Source: Chloroflexota bacterium (GTDB taxonomy: Bacteria; Chloroflexota; Anaerolineae; UBA4142). From it: 53,571 bases of DNA. Both the position numbers and the translations under genes were made by a program. This document shows, piece after piece, positions 47,708 through 53,571 of the stretch. The first letter of the stretch is position 1, and each line of letters opens with the position of its first letter. The DNA lies in the NCBI GenBank assembly GCA_016219275.1, contig JACRBM010000044.1, positions 1-53,571 of the forward strand. Reading direction: 5' to 3'. A model generated the notes under the pieces. That model was given only the letters and a program-made list of their open reading frames with translations. It ran no database searches and was not told the DNA's origin.

Positions 47708-50380
47708 CTATGGTTTCTCATCGCGTTCATGCAAGCCCTTCTCCACTGCCCACGTCGCGATCTGCGTACGCGCGTTGAAACCGAGTTTGTTGAGAATGTT
47801 GCCGACGTGTCCTTCAATCGTGCGTTCGCTCAGCACGAGCGCGTCCGCGATTTCGCGATTCGATTTGCCTCGCGCGATCAGCGCGGCAACCTCGCGTTCG
47901 CGCGCGGTCAACCCGCCAAACTTTTCTTTCGCGGCTTGGCGTGGTGAAAGTGTCGGGGTTTCTATCGCATCGGGAATTTTTATTTCCGCGAGCGCGAACT
48001 CGATGGCTTGCTCAAGCAACATTGCGCGACCTTCGTTCCACGCTGCGTCGAAGGTGGCGTCATCGAGTTTGGCGCAGACGGCGGCAAGGTACGCTTCATA
48101 ATCCTTGCGATAGCCAGGTGAGAGCGGCGTACCGAATTTTTCGCGCAATGCTTGCGTTGCGCCAAAGAGTTGCGCCGCGCGTGGCGCATGGTTTGACTCC
48201 GCAGGCAGAAAAGCAAAACTGTCCAACGCGTGTGGAATAAAATAAAATGCGCTTTCCTCTTTGAACAAGCCAAGCGATTCGCGCAATTCCTGATATGCTT
48301 GGGCAGAATGTCCTTGCTTCAAGTGCAGACGACCCAAGTGCATCAACGCAAGCGCGACGTACGGTTTGTTTCCCAATTCCCTTTCCGCAGAAAGGGCTTG
48401 ATGGAGCAATGTTTCCGCTTGATCGTTCTGATCACGAACCTGGTAATTTATTCCGAGCCGCAGTAATGCTCCGGCAAGATGGTATTTATTTCCCATCTCC
48501 CGCGCCATCGTTATGGCTTGTTCCTCCATCTCTTTTGCCTTTTCCATGTTGCCCTGATTGAAATAGGTCCATCCCAAGTTGGTGAAGGTGGCGGTCACGC
48601 CGCGTTTATCTTTGATTTCTTGATATAATATCTTGCTCTCTTCAAAACACTGTAAGGCGGAAGCAAAGTCACATTTCTGCCTTGCCACGTTCCCCAAAAC
48701 GATCAGTGCTTGCGCCAGTCCTAGGATATTGCCCGATTCACGACTTAACCGGGCTGTTTCTTCGCCACAGCTACGTGCGATGGCAAGATCGTGAAAAATA
48801 AGCGAAAAGCCATAATCGCCAAGCGCGCTTTCCAGCGCGGGTCTGCCCACTGCTCCGAGTTCTCTGAGAATGGAGATACTCTCTTCGTAGAGACGCCGGG
48901 AAATCCCAGTCCCCTTCGTGTCGCGCGCCAAGTTCCCCGCCACTTGCAATGCCTTGCCGCGCGCGAGCGTTCGTTGCTCTGCGCCCTTAATTTTCAACAA
49001 GCTATCCAAGCGTTGATATCCTTCATTCCAATATCCTCGCGTCAACCAAAAGCGATACAACGCCCCGCCCAGTCGCAATCCTTTCTCAACGCGATCTTCG
49101 CTTGCTGACCATTCCAACGCATTCCGCAAATTGTCGTATTCGTTATCCAAGCGATTGAACCAGGTCATTTGCCCCGCGCCGTGCAGATTGGGTTCGGCTT
49201 CATCAGCCAATTTCACAAAATATTCCAAATGCCGATTCTGCACATTCTCGCGTTCGCCTGACTCGATTAGTTTTTCACGTGCGTACTGCCGAATTGTCTC
49301 CAACATACGATAGCGCGTTGCGCCGTCGCGTATTTCGACCATCACGAGCGACTTGTCCACCAAGCGCGACAACACATCAAGCAGAGGAGCAGGGGCGCGC
49401 GGGAGCAGAGGTGAATCTTTCTCCCCTGCCCCTCTGCCCCCTTGCTCCTCTGCACAAACGAACTCCGCCGCGTCCAGCGTCCACCCGCCCGCGAACACAG
49501 ACAGGCGATTCAATGCGATCTGCTCTTGCGCCGATAATAAATCGTAACTCCAATCCATCGCGCCGCGCAACGTTTGTTGACGCGTCGGCGCGGTGCGACT
49601 TCCAGTCGTGAGCAAACGAAAGCGATCGTCGAGCCGCGCGGCGATTTGTTCGACCGATAATGTTTTGACGCGCGCGGCGGCGAGTTCAAGCGCGAGCGGC
49701 ATCCCATCGAGCCGCGCGCAGATTTGCGCGATTGCCGGCGCGTTCGCGTGCGTCAATTCAAAATCGGATTGCGCGGCGCGCGCGCGATCGGTGAACAGCC
49801 GAATCGCTTCAACTTGCGCGAACGCGTCGAGCGGTGGTAACGCTTGCAAATTCGGCAACGCGAGCGACGGCACGCGAAAGGTGATCTCGCCCGCGATGTT
49901 CAATGCTTCGCGGCTCGTCGCCAAAATTTTCAAATCGGGGCAACTCGTCAAAAGCGATTCGGCTAACTGCGCGCACGCGTGAATCAAATGCTCGCAGTTG
50001 TCTAACACGAGAAGTAGATTTTTCGCGCGGAGAAAATTTTTGAGCAGATCAATCGGCGCGAGATTGCCGGGAGGGCGCAAATCGAAAATGGAGGCGACGG
50101 TTTGCGGTACGAGCGTGGGGTCCGCAAGCGATGCCAACTCGACGAGCCAAACGCCATCGGGAAACGCGTCGAGCAAATCGCGCGCGACCTGAATTGCCAA
50201 TCGCGTTTTGCCCGCGCCGCCCGCGCCGGTGAGCGTGAGCAAGCGCGTGGTATTGCCCCCTCCCCCGCGCACGGGGGAGGGTTGGGGTGGGGACGCGATC
50301 AATCGCTTGATCTCCGCGATTTCTTTTTCGCGTCCGATGAAGTGCGTGAGCGCGAGCGGGAGATTGTTATTTTCGGTCAT
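47708..50380 (-). CDS. NB-ARC/TPR regulator with C-terminal LuxR helix-turn-helix (copy 4)
   Basis: An 890-residue regulator whose ATG overlaps the stop of BTAD 3 (ATGA), so the two are translationally coupled. It starts MTENNNLPLALTHFIGREKE and has the P-loop variant GAGGAGKTR at about 49-57, LLLVLDNCEHLI, ATSREAL, GMPLALELAAARVK, the TPR region and a LuxR HTH (LTAREREVAALIARGKSNRE, SERTIEGHVGNILNKLGF). It holds two palindromic insertions, one just before the P-loop (50258-50281) and one after the AAEFVCAEE motif (49380-49452). Its operon neighbour and the HEVTH gene downstream mirror the set at 34-40 kb. Confidence 0.9.
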   Translation of the reverse strand: MTENNNLPLALTHFIGREKEIAEIKRLIASPPQPSPVRGGGGNTTRLLTLTGAGGAGKTRLAIQVARDLLDAFPDGVWLVELASLADPTLVPQTVASIFDLRPPGNLAPIDLLKNFLRAKNLLLVLDNCEHLIHACAQLAESLLTSCPDLKILATSREALNIAGEITFRVPSLALPNLQALPPLDAFAQVEAIRLFTDRARAAQSDFELTHANAPAIAQICARLDGMPLALELAAARVKTLSVEQIAARLDDRFRLLTTGSRTAPTRQQTLRGAMDWSYDLLSAQEQIALNRLSVFAGGWTLDAAEFVCAEEQGGRGAGEKDSPLLPRAPAPLLDVLSRLVDKSLVMVEIRDGATRYRMLETIRQYAREKLIESGERENVQNRHLEYFVKLADEAEPNLHGAGQMTWFNRLDNEYDNLRNALEWSASEDRVEKGLRLGGALYRFWLTRGYWNEGYQRLDSLLKIKGAEQRTLARGKALQVAGNLARDTKGTGISRRLYEESISILRELGAVGRPALESALGDYGFSLIFHDLAIARSCGEETARLSRESGNILGLAQALIVLGNVARQKCDFASALQCFEESKILYQEIKDKRGVTATFTNLGWTYFNQGNMEKAKEMEEQAITMAREMGNKYHLAGALLRLGINYQVRDQNDQAETLLHQALSAERELGNKPYVALALMHLGRLHLKQGHSAQAYQELRESLGLFKEESAFYFIPHALDSFAFLPAESNHAPRAAQLFGATQALREKFGTPLSPGYRKDYEAYLAAVCAKLDDATFDAAWNEGRAMLLEQAIEFALAEIKIPDAIETPTLSPRQAAKEKFGGLTAREREVAALIARGKSNREIADALVLSERTIEGHVGNILNKLGFNARTQIATWAVEKGLHERDEKP
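49380..49452 (-). repeat. In-frame palindromic insertion, winged-helix hotspot, in NB-ARC gene 4
   Basis: CAGAGGAGCAGGGGCG on one side and CCCCTTGCTCCTCTGC on the other form an imperfect inverted repeat of about 70 bases. It is read in frame as a Gly/Arg then Pro/Ala-rich loop between FVCAEE and LLDVLSRLV. Confidence 0.75.
50258..50281 (-). repeat. In-frame palindrome before the P-loop, NB-ARC gene 4
   Basis: CCCTCCCCCG (50258-50267) pairs exactly with 50272-50281 around a 4-base loop and encodes SPVRGGGG, just before RLLTLTGAGG. Confidence 0.8.
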
Positions 50381-53316
50381 TGTGATTGTTTGTCCAGGTC
50401 TTGTGTCACTCGAATCTCATTGAGCGCATATTCAACCGCTTGTTCCAGCGTCATCGTGCGACCCTCTAACCGCGCCTTCTCAAACGTCGCCTCATCCAAT
50501 TTTGCGCGCACGCTAGCCCAAATGTAATCATATTCAATGCGATCCGCGGGCTGAAGGATAATATTGGCATCATTAACAGTCGCTTCGACAAATCCTAATA
50601 AAAGCGCTGCTTGCTCAGGCTTGCCGGTCGCAGTCATCACACCTGCCAAGCCCATGAGATTCAAAAATATTTCTTCTGTGTGTCCCAACTGTTGTTCTAA
50701 AATAAGACTCTCTTCAAAACACGCCCGCGCTCTTGGATAGTCACTGGCGTGCAATGAAACCGTTCCCAAGTTTCCAATGGCTAGAACAAGAAAAGATTCC
50801 CGACCGTTCTCGCGTTCAAATTTGATACACTCTTCATACCATTTGGCGGCACGTGGATAATCTCCTTGAAGCTGAGCTAACACGCCGAGCGCGTTTAACA
50901 CGTGGGCAAGATGGCGATTGTCGCCTAACGCTTGAAATCTTGCAATGCTTGCTTCATACAATTGATGAGCTTGGTCGAATTCTCCCTGGTCTCTCATCAC
51001 GTTCGCCAAAAAAAACTGCGTCCGTGCGATATACAACGCATCATCCAATTCTCGCCACAAAACGAGACTAGTGTCTAACACATCGTGCGCCGTCTGAAAG
51101 TCACCCCGGATCCAGGTTGAGAAACCCAGCCATAGACACGCACAAGCGATCTCAAATTTGGACTCGGTCTTTTTGGCAATCGTCAGACCTTGCTCGATCA
51201 ATTCACGAGCAGCAGCACTGTTCCCCTGATAGAGAGCCACAGCTCCTGCAATGATCAACACACGCGCATGTTTTGCGCTGACGCCCCATCGTTCCGTGCG
51301 TGGAAGCAAACTTGCTAACCAATCGCGCGCTTCGGGCAAATGCACACCAGCCCCCCAGAATTCGAATAATGCCCACACCAATCGCAACGCTATTTCAGCA
51401 TCCGTCTCGATTGCCCGCTCCCAAGCTGCGCGTAGATTATCATAATCGTTTTCCAAACGAACTAGCCACACTTTTTGTTCGGCGCTCTGGAGTTTGGGCT
51501 CTGCTTCTTCTGCCAGCTTGAGAAAATAATCGAGATGACGAGTGCGAACACTTTCCAACTCACTGGATTCCGCTTGCGCGAATTTTTCGTGCGCGTACTG
51601 CCGAACCGTTTCCAGCATATGATAGCGCGGCTCTGCTTCATTTTGCTCGACGACGACGAGCGACTTGTCCACCAGCGACGCGAGCGTATCAAGCGTAGTG
51701 GACTGTCCATTGCACACCTCTTCTGCCGCTTCCAACGTCCATCCGCCGGCAAAGACCGACAATCTTTGCAACATTATTCGCTCCGCATCCGAAAGCAAAT
51801 CGTAACTCCAATCGATCGTCGCGCGCAGAGTTTGTTGACGCGCCAGTGCTGCCCGGCTTCCCGTCGTCAATAAATTGAAACGATCGTCGAGACGTGCCGC
51901 GATTTGTTCCACAGATAAAACTTTCACCCGCGCCGCCGCGAGTTCGATTGCCAGCGGTATGCCATCCAAACGCGCGCACACACGCGCGACGGAGGGCGCG
52001 TTGCCGTTCAACCGCCACTGGGGCGCAACCGTCATCGCGCGTTGAACGAAAAGCTGAATCACATCGTATTGCACCAATTTCTCTAATGAAGGGAGCTGCT
52101 CAACATCGGGAACCGCAAACGACGGAACGCGCCACGCCACTTCGCCGGTGATGCCGAGCGATTCACGACTGGTCGCCAAAATTTTCAATTCCACACACGC
52201 GCTCAACAATTTGTTGGCAAGTTCTGCGCACGCCACAATCAGATGCTCACAGTTATCGAGCACCAGGAGCAGACGCTTGCCGCGCAAAAAGTGGTTGAGC
52301 GTTTCGTCGAGCGATTGATTGGGCGTTTCACGTAACCCTAAAGCTTGTGCAACAGTTTGTGGAATGAGGGAGGCATCGGACAGCGGCGCAAGTTCGACCC
52401 ACCACACGCCATTCCGAAATGACTCGACTAACTGGCTCGCCACTTCAATCGCAAGGCGCGTCTTGCCGCAGCCGCCCGATCCCGTCAGCGTCACCAAGCG
52501 GTGCTGCGCGAGCAATTGTTTGACCTCGACGATTTCCTTCTCGCGTCCGATGAAACTCGTCAAGGGATGAGGCAGGTTGGTGAACAACGCTTCGCGCGCT
52601 TTGCCGCCGCTCAACGCTTGTTCGATTCGATCACGCAGGGCGATTGTCTCTGACGACGGTTCGACGCCAAGTTCGTCGCGCAAAATCTTTTTGCATTCGT
52701 CGTACTGTTTTAACGCGCCAATGCGGTCGCCGGTCGCGGCGAGGCAAAAGATAATGTGTTGGTACGCTTTCTCGTTCGCGGGATCCGCCACCAGAATCTT
52801 TTGCGCGAATTCGATAGCGCGTGTGTACTCACTCTCGGCGCGATGATGTTGGGCGAGTTGCAACAACGCGTCGATGTAGATAGCGCGCAATCGTTCGCGT
52901 TCGGGCAGAATCCAATCGTCGTAGAAATCGGGGAGCAAATCAATTTCAGATTTCAGATTTATGATTTCAGATTGGGCATTCAAATCTGCAATCTGCAATC
53001 TGCAATCTGCAATCTCGCGCGCATCGACCCAGATCGGAAAATCCGGATTGAGTTGCACCGTCTCGCGATCGGCAAGCACAATGTCGTCGCTGAGTTCTTT
53101 GCGGAGTGTGGAGAGCGCAGTGCGCAGCGAACGGCGCGCGAGTTCGTCGGTGGAATCACCCCAGCAAAGTGCGGCAAGTTTTTCGCGCGCATGGGGTTCG
53201 GGATGCAATGCGAGGTACGCCAAGAGTGATTCAACTTTGCGCGTGGGGAGATGGATCGTTTGCGTATCGCGTTCGAGACGAAAGGAGCCAAGAAGAAAAA
53301 CGTGGAGTGGTTTCAC
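50377..53316 (-). CDS. BTAD (SARP-type) regulator with NB-ARC and TPR domains (copy 3)
   Basis: A 979-residue paralogue starting at GTG 53316. The winged helix (LPTRKVESLLAYLALHPEPH, ARRSLRTALSTLRKEL) and BTAD domain (FYDDWILPERERLRAIYIDALL) match copies 1 and 2; the NB-ARC P-loop GSGGCGKTR is at about 276-284, with LLLVLDNCEHLI, ATSRESL and GIPLAIELAAARVK, and a TPR tail. There is no insertion before the P-loop, unlike copy 2. The start is embedded in the stop of a 9-codon leader ORF that has the only strong ribosome site, so its translation is probably coupled to the leader. A consensus promoter lies at 53368. Confidence 0.9.
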   Translation of the reverse strand: MKPLHVFLLGSFRLERDTQTIHLPTRKVESLLAYLALHPEPHAREKLAALCWGDSTDELARRSLRTALSTLRKELSDDIVLADRETVQLNPDFPIWVDAREIADCRLQIADLNAQSEIINLKSEIDLLPDFYDDWILPERERLRAIYIDALLQLAQHHRAESEYTRAIEFAQKILVADPANEKAYQHIIFCLAATGDRIGALKQYDECKKILRDELGVEPSSETIALRDRIEQALSGGKAREALFTNLPHPLTSFIGREKEIVEVKQLLAQHRLVTLTGSGGCGKTRLAIEVASQLVESFRNGVWWVELAPLSDASLIPQTVAQALGLRETPNQSLDETLNHFLRGKRLLLVLDNCEHLIVACAELANKLLSACVELKILATSRESLGITGEVAWRVPSFAVPDVEQLPSLEKLVQYDVIQLFVQRAMTVAPQWRLNGNAPSVARVCARLDGIPLAIELAAARVKVLSVEQIAARLDDRFNLLTTGSRAALARQQTLRATIDWSYDLLSDAERIMLQRLSVFAGGWTLEAAEEVCNGQSTTLDTLASLVDKSLVVVEQNEAEPRYHMLETVRQYAHEKFAQAESSELESVRTRHLDYFLKLAEEAEPKLQSAEQKVWLVRLENDYDNLRAAWERAIETDAEIALRLVWALFEFWGAGVHLPEARDWLASLLPRTERWGVSAKHARVLIIAGAVALYQGNSAAARELIEQGLTIAKKTESKFEIACACLWLGFSTWIRGDFQTAHDVLDTSLVLWRELDDALYIARTQFFLANVMRDQGEFDQAHQLYEASIARFQALGDNRHLAHVLNALGVLAQLQGDYPRAAKWYEECIKFERENGRESFLVLAIGNLGTVSLHASDYPRARACFEESLILEQQLGHTEEIFLNLMGLAGVMTATGKPEQAALLLGFVEATVNDANIILQPADRIEYDYIWASVRAKLDEATFEKARLEGRTMTLEQAVEYALNEIRVTQDLDKQSQ
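52940..53015 (-). repeat. In-frame AATCTGC-type repeat in BTAD 3 linker
   Basis: AATCTGC repeated four times plus TTTCAGATT units encode CRLQIADLNAQSEIINLKSE between DNA-binding and BTAD domains, as in copies 1 and 2. Confidence 0.7.
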
Positions 53317-53342
53317 ATCCTGCGCCTGGGGAGGCGTGTCAT
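53313..53342 (-). CDS. Leader peptide ORF of BTAD 3 (9 codons)
   Basis: ATG at 53342 with AAGGAGG eight bases upstream encodes MTRLPRRRM and stops at TGA 53313-53315, which overlaps the GTG start of the BTAD gene (ATGTGA). The leader has the good ribosome site and the regulator does not. Four of nine residues are Arg, three of them in a row. It may control regulator translation by coupling, or by ribosome stalling at the Arg run (inference). Confidence 0.5.
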   Translation of the reverse strand: MTRLPRRRM

Positions 53343-53367
53343 CACCTGTCCCTCCTTCGCTGGCGCA

Positions 53368-53396
53368 ATCATAAGCTCAATCTCAAAGCGTGTCAA
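53368..53396 (-). promoter_or_regulatory. Sigma-70-type promoter of the BTAD 3 operon
   Basis: On the minus strand TTGACA (53391-53396), 17 bases, TATGAT (53368-53373). Transcription should start about 19 bases before the leader ORF. Confidence 0.85.
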
Positions 53397-53443
53397 TGGG
53401 GCAAGACCTGGCAAGTTCGCTAAAGAACATACATAAAGAAAAC

Positions 53444-53571
53444 GTAACTGCTCAGGCATAACCAAACTTGGACGACTCTTGTATTGCAAAGCATACATGC
53501 ATCAGGCATACTGTAGACAATGACACCGTCCCCATTACCTACTGACGAACAAATCCGTGCGGCATACCAGC
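53444..53571 (+). mobile_element. Probable left end of an IS66-like element
   Basis: GTAACTGCTCAGG at 53444 is a plausible terminal repeat, and the reading frame from 53520 resembles the start of an IS66-family transposase. The right end is outside the window, so the call rests on the N-terminal fragment. Confidence 0.35.
53520..53571 (+). CDS. IS66-like transposase, N-terminal fragment
   Basis: From ATG 53520 the frame reads MTPSPLPTDEQIRAAYQ and runs off the window. Single-protein IS66-type transposases often start with a Leu-Pro-x-x-x-x-Ile-Arg-x-x-Tyr segment of this kind before a coiled region. Only 17 residues can be seen, so a different gene with a similar opening is possible. Confidence 0.4.
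   Translation, partial: MTPSPLPTDEQIRAAYQ

Noticed and set aside
46842-47708. 288-residue version of HEVTH protein 4
   Set aside because: The first 53 codons run through a terminator and the triple operator. The ATG at 47549 has a ribosome site directly before it and matches the paralogues.
52940-53015. CRISPR-like short repeats (AATCTGC units)
   Set aside because: Units are contiguous with no spacers, lie in frame in a coding gene and recur at the same place in paralogues, so they are a linker repeat.

Overview
The window looks like a chromosomal segment of a Chloroflexota bacterium. This is an inference from gene content: STAND-type regulators with BTAD or LuxR ends, a Thr/Pro-rich linker ending in a YLPLV tail on a secreted protein, DUF1566 lipoproteins, orphan lipoproteins and many palindromic intergenic repeats. 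There is no rRNA, tRNA or CRISPR array that I can see. The window opens with the tail of a sulfite-oxidase-like gene and closes with the probable left end of an IS66-like element.

Layout. 1-5.7 kb (+): two tandem DUF1566 secreted proteins, then an OmpR-type response regulator and its sensor kinase. 5.9-14.3 kb (-): a regulator/secreted-protein cluster (BTAD-NB-ARC regulator, small secreted protein, cupin lipoprotein, NB-ARC-LuxR regulator, broken DUF4242 gene, secreted HEVTH protein). 14.8-32.8 kb (+): a PAS/GAF sensor kinase with a NarL-type regulator, then two operons that alternate secreted subtilases carrying Trp pentapeptide tails (NWDS) with membrane GGDEF or GGDEF-HD-GYP proteins, ending in a lone CheW. 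33.2-53.3 kb (-): a long co-directional array with the same families as the 6-14 kb cluster: two BTAD to NB-ARC-LuxR pairs with overlapping genes, a further NB-ARC-LuxR gene, three HEVTH proteins, three other small secreted proteins, an intact DUF4242 gene and an orphan solute-binding lipoprotein.

Two previously unnamed systems stand out. (1) In the plus-strand block, two operons start from near-identical promoters (TTGGCA, 17 bp, TAMTGT) preceded by a shared site containing GTACGTAC. They encode three subtilases, each ending in exactly seven Trp-centred pentapeptides (last one xYWGx or xHWGx), each with a second copy of the motif (NWGK) before its signal peptide. A small NWGS-repeat protein is the first gene of one operon. 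Their partners make and break cyclic di-GMP. I infer a secreted Trp-motif protease system linked to cyclic di-GMP. (2) In the minus-strand blocks, five genes for secreted proteins share an operator of CCGTACT-type heptamers repeated every 22 bp, 8 bp upstream of a TATT-like -10, in four cases with an identical 83-base leader. This is the geometry known for SARP (BTAD) regulators, and three BTAD regulators with nearly the same DNA-binding domain lie in the same clusters.

The regulator genes also carry in-frame palindromic insertions at three recurring positions (before the P-loop, after the NB-ARC winged helix, and between the DNA-binding and BTAD domains), and a 103-bp MITE can be dated relative to a duplicated gene because the empty site is present in the other copy.
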